Source of the DNA: Lyophyllum atratum
Taxonomy: Eukaryota > Basidiomycota > Agaricomycetes > Agaricales > Lyophyllaceae
Length of the DNA: 64,000 nucleotides
Reading direction: 5' to 3'
NCBI GenBank assembly: GCA_014905825.1
Contig: JACGCN010000029.1
Location: 186,001 to 250,000, forward strand
Shown here: positions 1-11,930 of the stretch, one piece after another
Numbering within the stretch: the first letter of the stretch is position 1
Layout of the letters: each line of letters opens with the position of its first letter
Notes under the pieces: generated by a model
Seen by the model: the letters and a program-made list of their open reading frames with translations, nothing else
What the model was told of the DNA's origin: nothing
Databases searched by the model: none
Position numbers and translations under genes: made by a program

Positions 1-1
1 C

Positions 2-622
2 AGCAATGCTCCCAAATACACCGCTGCGCGCTCGTTATGGCACGGAGGTGTTGGCTACAAGTTCGCTGACACAGGCGCCGCGCTAGCCATCAACGTCGGA
101 AACAGGACCGGCAGCTGGTCGAAGATTGGGATTTCCACGCAGCCAGATGCAAGTGTCGATCTATTCGCGGCGTGGATCCAGCACCAAGGCTCCGATGCAT
201 CGTCGGTGTCCTACGCCGTTTTCCCAGGTACGACCGCCAATTCATTCGCCCAAAAGAGCTACGACTTCAAGCTGCATCCTGTCCAGAGTGACGCCCATAT
301 CTCCGCCATCTTCGACGAGGCGAAATGTACGTTCATGGCTGTGTTCTGGGATGCTGCTGGGGGTTCTGTCACGTTCAACCCTACGCAGGGAGGTGCACCC
401 ATCACTATCGCAGTCAATGGAAATGCGGCTGTCATCTATAAGACACAGGAAGGAGTCGTTACCGTCTCGGACCCTTCTCAAACACGAGCCAATGTCCAGG
501 TCACATTGACCTTGGGGCAGGGTGAACAGCCATGTGGATGGAGAGGCGATCGGAAGAAGACGATTGTCTTCCCTTTGCCGAGCGGTGGTCTTGCAGGCAG
601 CAGCGTTACGCAGGTCGTTTAG
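2..622 (+). CDS. Polysaccharide lyase family 8, C-terminal part (partial)
   Basis: The reading frame is open from the first base and ends at TAG 620-622, giving about 206 residues of a 3' end. The segment is beta-rich and opens with WHGGVGYKF, like the start of the C-terminal beta-sandwich of PL8 lyases. The stretches SYAVFPGTTANSF and CTFMAVFWDAAG follow in the order expected for that family. PL8 enzymes cleave uronate-containing polysaccharides (hyaluronate, chondroitin or xanthan type) by beta-elimination, and the fungal ones are secreted. The catalytic Asn/His/Tyr residues sit in the upstream alpha-toroid domain, which lies outside the window, so activity and substrate cannot be judged. 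Confidence 0.7.
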   Translation, partial: SNAPKYTAARSLWHGGVGYKFADTGAALAINVGNRTGSWSKIGISTQPDASVDLFAAWIQHQGSDASSVSYAVFPGTTANSFAQKSYDFKLHPVQSDAHISAIFDEAKCTFMAVFWDAAGGSVTFNPTQGGAPITIAVNGNAAVIYKTQEGVVTVSDPSQTRANVQVTLTLGQGEQPCGWRGDRKKTIVFPLPSGGLAGSSVTQVV

Positions 623-909
623 GATGGGTTGCTTGGAACTTGCTTGATTCAAACTCGGTTTGCTGGATGTTGAATAATATTAATAATAGTATAATACCCA
701 GGGGCATTGATTAGCAACCGCTTGTTTTGCGACAGGCTATGTTGCCGGATCATGCCTGCCACTTTCCAAGGCTACGTTCTGATAACACGCACCTCATCAT
801 ACGCAGCTCGTGCAGACTGACCGCCTCAGTGACTGCGAGGGTTCCCAAAGTGGCAGTCCTTGATCCGACTCGATCGAATCAACATCTCGATCACTCAAGT
901 GATCTCATT

Positions 910-916
910 TATAAAA
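910..916 (+). promoter_or_regulatory. TATA box of the methyltransferase gene
   Basis: TATAAAA lies 47 bases before the ATG at 963 on the same strand. The rest of the gap from 623 to 962 shows nothing else recognisable. Confidence 0.45.
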
Positions 917-962
917 GGCTCGAAGTCATCGAATTGCTTCCATCTGCAGCATTTGCCCCCCG

Positions 963-1851
963 ATGGCGACGCAGGCGACGGCTGATGGATTTTCCGAGGC
1001 CAACAAGACCCATTTCAACGCCACCGCCCATGAGTATGACGACATACCCCATGCTCTTGAACGGGCTCGCAGGTATGTAAATTATGCGATTTATCGTTTT
1101 TCAAGATGATTGAACCAGAACATAAGGACGGCCGCAAGAATGAGAGAGTCCTATACCTTCGACGAGGATGCCACTACTGTTATGGAATATGCCTGTGGTA
1201 CAGGTTCGTTGCGTCTTCTCGCCCGCAAACCCCAAGTTGATGGCTGAGTTGGCAGGCTTGGTGTCTAGAGAACTGGCGCCTTACGCCAAACGAATCGTCG
1301 GCGTCGATATCAGCCAGGGAATGGTTGACCAATTCAATCTACGCGTCAGTAACCAAGGGATTGCTTCCGAAGAGATGCAGGCTCTCTGTGTTGAGCTGAA
1401 GGGAGTACCAGGGGAGCTTGGGGACGAGAAGTTCGACGTGATCGTGGTGAGTGTGGACCGGCTTCATCGACCTGTGATGCAAGCGCTGATGATGTATCCG
1501 AAGTGCGCCTCTGCGTACCACCACTTCACTTCAATTGAGGACGTAACTCGTATTCTGGCATACTTCCTGAAACCAGGGGGCGCCCTCCTCGTAGTCGACC
1601 TTGCGAAGCAGGAGGGTGGACATACAGATGCGGTGCATGGCACTCATGAACATGGTCATGATCACACGCACAATCACTCTATTCCTCAGGAGTTCCATCA
1701 TCTCGTGCCCCATCGAGGTGGCTTAGACGAAGCAGACATGCGGAAAGCGTTTGAGAGCGCCGGTCTCGAGTCCTTTAGCTTCGAAGATGGGCTTACAGCC
1801 AAGAACGACGCAAAGCTTTTCCTTGCGAAAGGTATAAAGCCAGTGGTATAG
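963..1851 (+). CDS. Class I SAM-dependent methyltransferase
   Basis: The ATG at 963 starts MATQATADGFSEANK. Three introns are visible: one from 1073 (gtatgt), one after ...YACGTG, and one after ...KFDVIV. The joined protein has the methyltransferase motif I as VMEYACGTG, the acidic SAM-binding stretch VGVDISQGM and a later FLKPGGALLVVD strand. The family transfers a methyl group from S-adenosylmethionine; the acceptor cannot be told from sequence. A striking His-rich insert (HGTHEHGHDHTHNH, about 1636-1677) sits between the Rossmann core and the C-terminal helices. The gene converges with REV1. The fold is clear; the pathway is unknown. Confidence 0.75.
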
Positions 1852-2279
1852 ATCATATGTAGGAACACAGATGTAGGATTAAACGATGTAACAATACCAC
1901 TGTACAGCTATCCTCTGCTATCCTTCACTGGTAGGTTAGTCTCGTACCAAGAACGTCCACGCATTTTAGCGGGAGGTGCTTATGTGAGCCTAGGCTACCA
2001 GTGACTCTGAGCTATGCCATCTGCCGGTGCGACTATGTATTGCTGACCAAAGCTTGACAAGCGCGAGAGAAGCTGTTTCAGCTTCTTGGTATTCTCCGCG
2101 ATCGGCAAAGAGCGCAATAGGTCGAGACCTAGCAAGGCTGTTCGATAAGCTCGTAGCCGGAGCTGGATCTGTGGCCTGGTCAACCTGCCTATTGGTGACC
2201 GTGTTGTGGGCCCAGGTAGTGGAAGCAGTTGACTTTTCAACCGTGACACCAAGTCGAGATCGAACGTGGAGCTTTTGCG
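1852..2279. other. Convergent gap downstream of REV1
   Basis: This gap holds the dispersed motif at 1964-1995. It also holds two overlapping minus-strand open frames, 1990-2364 (which runs into the REV1 3' end) and 1995-2252. Neither resembles a family I know. The REV1 C-terminal domain already ends naturally at 2280, so these frames are probably 3' UTR sequence rather than coding. Confidence 0.4.
1964..1995. repeat. Copy 1 of a dispersed ~32-bp motif
   Basis: The segment ttttagcgggaggtgctt... to ...gcctaggc matches 55465-55497 at about 28 of 31 aligned bases plus one inserted base. A shared TTAGTCTC lies a little upstream of both. It lies in the gap between the methyltransferase stop and the REV1 stop. 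Nature unknown; possibly a miniature mobile sequence. Confidence 0.4.
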
Positions 2280-5200
2280 TCACCTGAGGGACAGCTTGCC
2301 ACCAAATTTCTCCCTCGCAACGACGTCCATCTTCTCCTTGACCTCTCGAAAAGTCTTCCACCACGCCTGTCCAACAGGATCCTCCTCATCCACATCCCTA
2401 TGGTCTTCATCATCGACATACTCCGACCCTCCCCAATGCCGCCTCAGAAGCACCAACCACCATTTCAAAATCGCCACCGCCCGCTCCACACCCACATCCG
2501 AATGCTTCTTCCCATCCACCGACGCCACCAAATACTTCGTAAAGAACGCTATATCCTTCTCCTTGGGCACCCACCGGCGGTACGTATTCACCCACCCCTC
2601 GATCGCGTCCTGGATATCGCCCGTCTCCGTATACAAGAACTTCTCTCTCTTCTGCACCCCCTGCTGTCGCAGGATAGGCGGGGCGACGAAGCGTGCTCGC
2701 GGGGGCGGCGCACGCCAGAGCAGATGCGGCGGGATCGGCTTGCGTTTGTGCGGCTTGAGGATCTTGCGTTGCGAGGGCGGCGAGGGCAGCTTCCCGCGCT
2801 CCTTGATAAGGCGGAGCATGGTAAGCTGCTCGTGTTGGAGGTTAGGAGGCAGGCCCCGGAAGACCTCCGGATCGATATCGAGCTTCCGCAAGGCCTCATC
2901 AGTCATCTTGACAGCACCCGCGCGCGCCTTCTTCTTGTTCAGAAAGTTATGGACTGCGGAGATGATGGGTCGACTTTTGGGACGTTGTTGTCGGACGATG
3001 CGTTGGTAGTTCGGCCCCTTCACCATGATCTTCCTGGGGAATATGTCCTTTCGTGCGGGAGCAGCCAACCTAGCAGCGACAGGTGGGACGGGAGGTGGTC
3101 CTCCGATGGCAGGAGAAGTTGAGCGGCGCTTGTACTCGCCCTCCAGTTCCTTGCGGACATCCTCTGGAAGAGCGTTGAACACCTCCATATCCACTTGCGA
3201 GAACGATGGAAGTTCCAGTGCTGTCGCCTTGGTGGGGGACTCCTGCTTGATAGGCTCCGGAATGCCATCGGATGGAGGATGAACATATATCTCAGGCAGA
3301 GGCGCCGGTTTCTTTGGGCTGGGGACGCGTCGGAAAGGCAGCATTTCCTGCTGCACCATGCCGCCCGACGTCGGTTTCTCGAGCTTTTGGATCTGGATTC
3401 CGAGTCCGCGAAGTTCCTTGGGATCGAAGTTGAACGACCTCAAGATGCGGTATGCATGTTCACCGATGACCTTCTCATCGCTTGTTGCTCGACCAGCAGG
3501 TCCAATCAATGAGATCTGTTTGTTGTACAGATCGCATTCGCCATGTCCGAGGAACTAGCGGGGATGACTAGGTGTCAGTTTGACCGGGCAAAGAGATGAG
3601 AGAGAAAACCCACCTTGGGAGGCTCAATAGGGGCCGCCGGATTGCGCTTCATAATCTTAAGGGTGATAGACCTCCCAGCCATCCCAATATCGTCCAGTCG
3701 TTTCGCAACCTCCGCCGACATCTGATAAATGAACGTTTCTGCCTGTTCCCCGTTTTCAAACCGAATGCCATACTGTCCCAGCATCAGCATATAATCGAAA
3801 GCCAGAATCACACAGGAAGACACTAACATTGATCTCGCACGAGACCGATTTTCTCGGTTTGTCCGACTCCAGCTTTTTTCCATCGATCCCCCGCAGGGCG
3901 TTGTACAGCTTTTCACCCGTCAACTTCCCCAATAGGTCGCATAACACAGATTTACTCTTATCCATGAGTTCTCCAAGGGTCGTGACGCCGAATTTCTCCT
4001 GGACTTTCTGCTTCGTCGATGAGCCGAAGCCGTGCAGATCGCTTATGCTGAGCGGAGCCAGGAATGCTTGGACATCGTCTATGACAAGATGGTACGAGCC
4101 CGCGGGCTTCGCGTGCCGAGTAGCAAGGCGGGCAAGGAGGGTGTTGTGCGAGACGCCAATGCTCACTAGAAACGTTTGATAACGAACAGACATAGCGGAG
4201 TTGTTTGCGCATACCTTCACATCCAGTGGCTTTCCTGACTTGTGCGCGTATAGTCTCCGCAAAATCTTTCGCTGGATCGAGGGCTCCAGGATCCTGCGAG
4301 CTTCGAGATCGAAGTTGCGTGACGACGTTCGTGACATCTATTAGCGCCTCGTCGACTGAGACGGCTTGGAGGTCGTCCGCGTGACTCATTAAGATGGTAT
4401 AGAACTTGAGTGAGAGCTGCTTGTATCTGTGGCGATGTTAGTAGAAAGCACAAGAGGAAGCACATAATTACTCGCGTTTCGAACTCGTAAGGGATAGTGA
4501 TGACGCCCGGGCATAACTCTCTGGCTTGTTGAAGACTGCATAGGTTTGATAGTGAGGACCAGGTTGCGGGAATAGACGTAAAAAGTCTCGTACCTCATCC
4601 CGTTCTTAATTCCAAAGCTCCTTGCTTCATAGCTCGCACTCGCAATCTCACTCGTACTTGATGCACCACCCTGGCCTCCTTGCGAATGACACACCACCAC
4701 AGGTTTGCCCTTCAACTGCGGCCGGCTCAGCAGTCCCGCCGACGCAAAGAAACAATCGAAATCGCAATGCATGATCACTCGATCATCCACCGCCTTTTCC
4801 TTGCCCTTCCCCTTGCCCTTCCCAGGTGATTTCATGACCAGCTCAGCACCCCTCATGCTAACCCCAGTCGACTCCCCAATCGCCTCAGACTCAACCCGGC
4901 CCAAAAGCTCCCCACCCCCGTTGGCCTCGGCACGTTCTTGCGCCTCCTGCACGAGGGTTTTCAGCTCCGCCTTCCAGCTGGCTAGATGGTGCAGGCGGGA
5001 GTTCTTGTAGTAACCCTCAACGAAGTCTGGTGCGGCCGAAGTGTGGGCTTTTCGCCACTCGGGGTTGGCCATGACGCGTGTAGCGATCGGGTTGGAGATC
5101 TGAGCAGCGTAGTTCGGGAGTTCTAGTTTCGGCTCGGTGGTTTGCTGCATCAGCGTTGCCTTCGAGGGCGATGCTTTATTCGGCGCAGCATTCTGGGCTC

Positions 5201-6206
5201 CCTGTTTAGAGGGTGGCTTGAATATGGGCACTACCTTCTTAAGACCATCTTTTCTTGGCTGTTGGTATAGCGGGGGTGGATTCTTAGTGACGGGAGTAAC
5301 AGCGGATTTGGTGTACACATGTCCAATTTGCTTCACGGGTGTCGTGGGCAGTGGGATTGAGCCTGGTGTAACGTTCCGTGCAGGAATAGCCGATGAGGAC
5401 ATTGATGCGCCGAGCAGATTGGGTTCTGTGACTTTCAAACCCTGCGTAATCTCGGAGCGTTCATTCTGAGTGAATATGAAATCCTTCCAGGGAAGTAGGA
5501 CGCCCTTGTCGGCACTCTCAGTGAGCCATTCTGGTCGAACAACTTTCATGTGCTTGAATTCTCGCATTTTGGCTGCTGTGAGGGAGCACGTGAGGATATG
5601 CGTACTGCGGTGGCCTTTGAGCACGGGTTAAAGCAGCCAGTTCGAGTATGAGACTCACACTATGGACTTCTTGTCGATGTAGGGACGGAAGACACCACCA
5701 TGTCTAACTATTAGTTTCCGGAGATCTTGAACGGACGGCTGGGTATACCCGTTGATCTGTGTAACTTGTTAAGAGTTTTTCAATTATTTCGATGGTTGTC
5801 AACTCACGTAGATAGCTAGGCCTTGAAAGATCCTGCTCCCATCTCCATCTACTCCCTCAATATCGGCATTCTGAATTTGTAGTTTTGCCCGCTTCCGCCG
5901 CATGTATTCCCCAAAATCACCAAAATGCGACGGGCCATATGTATCGTCGTCCTGGGCTTTGTCGACTTGAGCCAATCGTCTCTCTTCGTAGGCTTCTAGC
6001 CGTGTGCGTTTCAGAGAGGGCTGTGTGGCCGGTGGGGGTTCGAGCTCTTGGCTTTCGTCCGGGCTGGCATCCGCATCGTCTTGGATTGCGTCTTCTTGGA
6101 TGATGTCCCCCGGAAGAACGGCCGTTGTGAGAGCCTCAAGAAACATGGAATCATCGTCGTCGTAGTAATCAGAGGAATTCGCCTGCGATAAGACTGGTGT
6201 ATCCAT
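2280..6206 (-). CDS. REV1: DNA repair protein REV1 (deoxycytidyl transferase)
   Basis: The ATG at 6206 starts MDTPVLSQANSSDYYDDDD; an earlier in-frame TTG is not used. REV1 inserts dCMP opposite abasic sites and damaged G and scaffolds polymerase zeta in translesion synthesis in the nucleus. The parts appear in the right order: the basic KR.KLQ.QNA segment and BRCT domain (about 5900-5480); a long linker; the Y-family catalytic domain with MHCDFDCFFAS (about 4780-4740) and the second acidic motif SVDEALID (about 4360-4335); finger and little-finger parts (about 4200-3575). Two ubiquitin-binding motifs follow, with the key LP in ALPEDVRKEL (about 3155) and GLPPNLQHEQL (about 2850). The C-terminal four-helix domain (about 2600-2283) ends GGKLSLR. 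Several introns interrupt the gene. Roughly 1,150 residues, normal for fungi. Confidence 0.93.
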
Positions 6207-7657
6207 ATCCAATTACATTCCCAACTCTTCCTTCCTTCGACAGGGTAGGTAATTGAGAGGAGAAGTTGGAGGTCAACGAGAATAGGGCCTTTTTGTTGTC
6301 TCCTCTTCGCTGCTCATCGTGAGTCAGCCGTGAGTGAACGAAGGCTGGAGTGCAGGTGTCGGAGTTTCAATCGCGTGCCATCACACTAACTCATGACTTC
6401 GTCACGCCTACTTCCGTACTCTGTGCTGCCTCGCAAGTCTAGTATAACACGGTACTCAGCATAGGAATAGGTGAGCATATTTATGTCAATCTCGCCCATG
6501 AGGAACTCATCTAGTTGCGCTGGTCGGATCAGAATCAGTAGCTCCGGGCTGTCCACCCATCATTGAGCACAAGTTGTACATTTCGCACCAGTGGTCTCTC
6601 TGCTATACCAGGACCAGACCAGGACATCCGTTTGGCCCAATGTCCAAAGATTAACTCAGCATAGATCGTTCCCGAAATTAGCCGCGACTCATGGACAACG
6701 CTGCCAAACGCTCGCAATCCCAGTCCCACGTAAAAGTACATTGCATGACCTTCTTTGCGAGCAACCATCCCATTTCGCACGAGATACATTTCCACTTCAG
6801 TGCTACCGGACAGGATCCGTTCGATTGGAGGATAGAACCCCTAGGACTCAATGGCGTTGAAGGAAGTCTTACCGAGTATAGCCTCTGGAAGGCCTTTTGC
6901 GACTTACTTCTTCGACATGTACCAGCTGAGCTGCGACAGACTGGCATTTCAGGACCTGATTGTGCTGAAGGCATAGCAGGCATCACTTGGGAATCCCGGA
7001 CCTTCACTTACGCTGGAGCAGGAGAGCCTTTTCTTGGGAGAGCGCTGGCCCCTCAATGATAGACGTCGATTGTTGGGTCAGACGCGAACCGGTGTTGACT
7101 ACTCATGATGACCTTCGCCCCTAATCGACGGTAGGGTGTGCAACTCATCCAACCACAGCTCCTTTCCTCTGCCACGCCGACAACCTCTAATTCAGCACCG
7201 GCTTCAAAGGTTAACTTGCCGCTTCGGTTAGTTGGCTGTGCTTATGGAGCTTCCTAGGGTAGATCATACAAGATCCTGCTAGAGATAAGAGGAAGTACTG
7301 AATTGGCTGGTTATTTCAAGGGATGGGATGAATACAAAGAGTCCGCGCGAAGTTGTTACGTAGCAGGTTGGATTCGGAGTCTACGTCGGCCCAGCTTTGT
7401 GGTTATTGTCGTAGGTCATTGTCGTAGTCTTTCTTATCCTGACTTCTCTTATCCTGACTTCTAGAAAGCAAGGCAAGAATAATCTAATGCTTAACACTTT
7501 TGACGTGTACCCGAGGTCGAACGTAATGAGATAACGTTGTAGAAGTAAATTTGTAGTGATAGTTCGGTAGAGAGTTCTTGCGATCAAGCAAGGGGCTGTC
7601 AGAGTCGTCTTGTAATTGGCATCATCTTCGGGTCCATCTCGCCCTCACACCACCATC
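6207..7657. other. Divergent intergenic region
   Basis: This 1.45-kb region lies between the REV1 and histidine phosphatase starts. Open frames of 70-120 codons exist on both strands (such as 6691-7059 +), but none resembles a family I know and none has convincing splice partners. Presumed promoter sequence for both genes. Confidence 0.4.
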
Positions 7658-10233
7658 ATGGCCAGCAAGATAGACGTCGAGGCTGGAGAGGCATTCGCGT
7701 ACGACGAGGTCGACCAGGAGCGCGAAGCCTTGCTTCCTTCCACGTCGGAAACGAACCATGAACCACTTTCACCGAAGCATTCGCCGACGTTCGCTACGAA
7801 GAAACAGTTCGGTGCTCTACATCTCCTCCTTGCTTTCCTCGTGGGCGCCTTTGCATGTGGCTTAACCCAGCTCGTCGCCTTTGGTCCCGGATGTTTCTCT
7901 TCTTCCAGAACGAGCCAAACGGCCGCTGCTAACATCAATCTCGCGCCGCCTTACGTTGGATCCAGCGAAGTCCACCGCTTCCCCCCTCCTTCCCCCACCA
8001 ATGCCAACCCGATCCTCTTCCCCACCAACGTAGGCTACGCAGGCGGCACGCCAACAGGGGCCGAACCCGGCGTCATCCTCACCGCACCTGCCTACCCCCT
8101 CCACACAGGGGCTGCCCAGCTCGTCGTGCCTTCTCCTTTGGGAGACAAGAACGGCAAAGGAAAGGGGTCGAAACACTCAGATTTCGATATGTTCAAGAAA
8201 TGGGGCAACCTGTCCCCGTGGTACAGCAACGAGAGAGGGGCGTTTGGGCTGGACTCGGGACCTGAGGTACCTGAGACATGTCGTGTGACGGGTCTGCATT
8301 TCTTGCATCGACACGGGGCGCGTTATCCCACTACTTGGGGTGAGTGATCCAGGCTGGCTTGCGACCGAGTTCGAGACACTGAAGATCCATACCAGCTGCC
8401 TATGGGGGACCGGCAAACTTCGCGAGAAGGTTGAATGTTTTGGCCCCTAACTTGAACGCGTCGGGAGAACTTGATTTCTTGAATGATTGGTATGCTCCTA
8501 CGCTTCATGAGATGTACTAATGCTAACGACCGATCAAGGACGTACAAGCTTGGGGAAGAATGTGCGTCACTTTTGGCATTGTTTAGTACCTACTTGCCGC
8601 TGAACATTTCTCTAGTGCTCACTCCTTTCGGACGGCAACAACTATGTCAGGCTAACACATTGTCGACCTTGACACTACCGACTCATACCAAATTTTAGAT
8701 GACTTGGGCATTTCTATGCGATTGAAATACGGATTCCTTCTGAAGGTGCGACCTTTAACATCTTCAAGGTTTCCGTTCTAACATACATTCAAGAACTTCA
8801 CGGAATCGAACACCATACCTGTGTTCCGAACTGAATCTCAGTATGTCCATTGTTCGCCCTACCGATCTCCGATTGACATCTTGCGCACAGGGATCGTATG
8901 CTTTATTCCGCGTTGAACTTTGCGATGGGATTCTTTGGCTACCCCTTGGAGGGCAAATACCAACAGAGCATCACTATCGAGGCGGATGGAGTATGTGTAT
9001 CCATCTAGAGTGAATGAGCTGCACTGAATCCACTACGAATAGTTCAATAACACATTGGCGCCGTACGATACGTATGTCTTCCCGTTTCTCTCAAGATTTC
9101 GTCGAAGCTGACGTATTGGTTTTGTTCCAGCTGCCCCAACGCTCGAGTTGCTCGCAGAGCTGATCGCGGCGTCTGGTACGTGAAGCGGTGGGCTGCGATA
9201 TATCTGAAAGACGCCCATGCGCGACTCCGGAAGCAGTTGAAGGGATACGAGCTCACGATCGAGGATGTATATGTCATGCAGCAGATGTGTGCTTATGAGG
9301 TGTGTTGAACAACATTGATGTAATAACCTGTGCTGATCTGGCCGTAGACCGTCGCTGTTGGCTATTCCAAATTCTGTGAGCTTTTCACGGAAGAGGAGTG
9401 GGAAGGATTCAACTATGCGTAAGCCTTTCTTCACGTGTATACGACGAGCTATCAACTTAAGCGTTATCGCATCAGACTTGATCTCAGCTTCTGGTGAGTA
9501 TCCTGTGTTACTGGCTTTCATGAGAATGCCACTCAAGCTCGACGTTACGCAAGGTACGGCTCCGCTTTCGGTTCCCCAATGGCTCGTGTGCAGGGTTATG
9601 GCTGGATTAAAGAACTTGTCGCCCGGCTGACGCACACGCCGATCAAGGACCACAACTCCTCAACAAACTCGACTCTCGACGACGATCCTATCACCTTCCC
9701 CCTCGGACAAAGCCTCTATGTTGACGCAACTCACGAAGTCGTAGTGCTGAATAGTGAGTAGCGCTGACACAGCCATCTCAACACAAGTTGTAACCTGACA
9801 TAATTTAAAACAGTCATTACCGCCCTCAACTTGACCAACTTCGCCAAGTCTGGCCCTCTTCCATATACTCACAGCCCTCGCGATCGCTCCTTCCAAGTCT
9901 CGAGGCTTGCGCCCTTCGCTACTAATATACAATTCCAACGTACGTCATCCCTGCCTCCTCACCTACTCACCACCTAACATACCACCAGTCTTGGAATGCA
10001 CCTCCGTCCCCGGACCGCAGATCCGCGTCATCATAAACGACGGCGTCACCCCGCTCACCGGGATCAAAGGCTGCCCCGAGCAGCGCGACGGAATGTGCCC
10101 CGTCGACACATTCGTCGCGGCCCAGAAGGCGCTCATCGCCGAGACCGATTGGACCTATGATTGCTATGGGAATTGGACCCTCCCTGACGGCCCGGCGTGG
10201 AACACCACTACTGGGTCCCCGCCGAAGCAGTAG
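7658..10233 (+). CDS. Membrane-anchored histidine acid phosphatase (phytase-like)
   Basis: I chose the ATG at 7658 (context CACCATCATGGCC) over an in-frame TTG at 7616. An acidic cytosolic tail of about 45 residues precedes one hydrophobic stretch, LHLLLAFLVGAFACGLTQL, which predicts a type II anchor with the enzyme outside. The catalytic histidine motif RHGARYP is at 8309-8329. Many short introns follow. Near the C-terminus the usual HD proton-donor pair reads HE (VDATHE, codons 9732-9737). The last exon has the Cys-rich end of the family and closes at TAG 10231-10233. The family removes phosphate from monoesters through a phospho-histidine. Substrate (phytate, inositol phosphates or other) is not determined. 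Most fungal relatives have a signal peptide instead of an anchor. Confidence 0.8.
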
Positions 10234-10576
10234 CGTGCTAGAAGAATTTAGATTGTCCTGGTGTTTTTGCTTATACCATGGATTGGACGGAATGGCTATC
10301 CTTCCGCGTCCACGTCAGATGCTATCCTCTATTGCTTGGATGTCCCATGTACATAACTATGATGCTTAATGTACTCTGCATTCTTTCTAGACACCGTACT
10401 AACTACAATGCAACCGGTCTCACGGAACCCACTATGCCTTGCATGACATCGGCCAGTAGGCTTCTTCGAATTCGCTTCGCTTCATTACTCATACAATTCT
10501 TTGGCTGATGCGAAATTCTTTTTTTAAAGTCTCCACTGCTACCTATCTCCAAGCAACCTACATAAAATCCTCGCGC

Positions 10577-11393
10577 TCAAGCGGCAGGTGGATCCGGTGC
10601 TACAAGCATGAACGTTCCCGCAATAGGCGCCCCAAGCCCCGTCTCGGCGGCGAACGCGCTGATATTGAACAAACTAATCGGCGTCGTGGGCGTCACAAGC
10701 GTCTGTCCATTGAATCCTGCAGGCTGCCTAAACAGCAAGAATACATAACTGGACCCGACACCATCAGAACAGAGTCGCATGACAGAAGACATGGGAGGAC
10801 ATACCGATGTGCATCCGAGCCCGCAGGGGGCGTGGGCTGTAAGAACGCCGATATTGCGGCAGTTGCGTTGACCAAGGGATGTGTGTCCGCGCCCGCGTTA
10901 CGCGCGACGAAATTAGGCCCTAAGAAATGTCGGATCTGTGCGGAGGTGGGCGCCTGGGGCGTCGGCGCGTCGGGGTCTACGGCTGCGACGACGAAGGGAC
11001 CGCTCCCGGCGTCACCGACGACGCTGAAGGTGGGGGGACCGGCTGTGGCTAAAAAAGTGCAGGCGAGTTATCAGCTTTTCTCTGCGATGATGGTTTAGGA
11101 GGTAAGTAACGAACAGTTACGAGGTAGCTGGATACCTGCGTGGACGGTTATGGCGCGACCACTGGTTTGTGGGAAGGTGACTTCGAGGAGGAAGCGAGGG
11201 TTGAAGGTAATGCTCAAGTCAGCTGGGATCTAACCTCACGATGCGTTGGTCACACGCCCTGGAGGACGAGAGGAGGATGTTCTGAACTCACGTCGGCTGC
11301 ATTGAATGCCTGCCTCACGGTCTTGAGGCTCGTGTCCTGTCCAGCAACGAGGGCTGCGAGAGGGAGCAAGTACGTGAGGGTGGAGAAGTACAT
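10577..11393 (-). CDS. Secreted phosphatidylethanolamine-binding (PEBP) family protein
   Basis: The ATG at 11393 begins MYFSTLTYLLPLAALVAGQ, a clear signal peptide. Exons then give the PEBP landmarks: DPDAP (the ligand-pocket CR1 motif), RHFLG, and SDAHRYV joined by an intron to FLLFRQPAGF (the CR2 region). The frame ends at 10577. PEBP proteins bind anionic phospholipid heads or act as protease or kinase inhibitors; yeast carboxypeptidase Y inhibitor Tfs1 is the best-known fungal member. Secreted basidiomycete versions are of unknown role. The gene converges with the histidine phosphatase. Confidence 0.8.
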
Positions 11394-11930
11394 GGTGGAT
11401 TCTTCTTCCTTGAGCTCATGGTGGCGAGAGGTATGCTCTTTATACCTCTTCATGATCTATTTCGAACCAGTCAGGAAAAGCCAATCCTTCTATACTTGGT
11501 TAGAAGTCGGTGAGAGTGAAAGTTCACATGGCTGCGGGAGAATCGGAGTAGCTTTGTAGCCTGCGCTCGCACGTCTATGTAAGTGCCACTGAACAATCTT
11601 GACGTCAATCACTCATATCTCTCCGTCTCTCTGTCAGCATGAAATTCTTCAGTGGAGTGGGACGAAATTCGGAAGACACTCAGCACCTTGCCGGACCTCC
11701 GTGTTCCACCTCATCACAGAATATCGGAACTGCGTCAATGTGTCAAACACAATCTTCAGTACCTCATGAGGACCTCACGATGGGTGTAATAAGTAAGACA
11801 CCCACAGATGGTTTATATAGTATCCAGAGATATAATAAAAGTGCAATGTCACCAGAATGCCCAGTATATCGAGTATAAATATTCCTACAAGGTTCAGATG
11901 AACGCGTTCCCATAAAAATAAGATAGCTCT
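11394..11930. other. Gap between PEBP start and P450-1 stop
   Basis: Both neighbours are on the minus strand, so this is the PEBP promoter plus the P450-1 3' UTR. No gene, repeat or recognisable site seen. Confidence 0.4.

Noticed and set aside
1990..2364. A minus-strand frame as an extra last exon of REV1.
   Set aside because: The REV1 C-terminal domain ends naturally at 2280 (GGKLSLR), and the extra frame has no family likeness.
6691..7059. A 122-codon plus-strand frame upstream of the phosphatase gene.
   Set aside because: No recognisable domain, no splice partners, and an equally long open frame lies opposite it; most likely chance.
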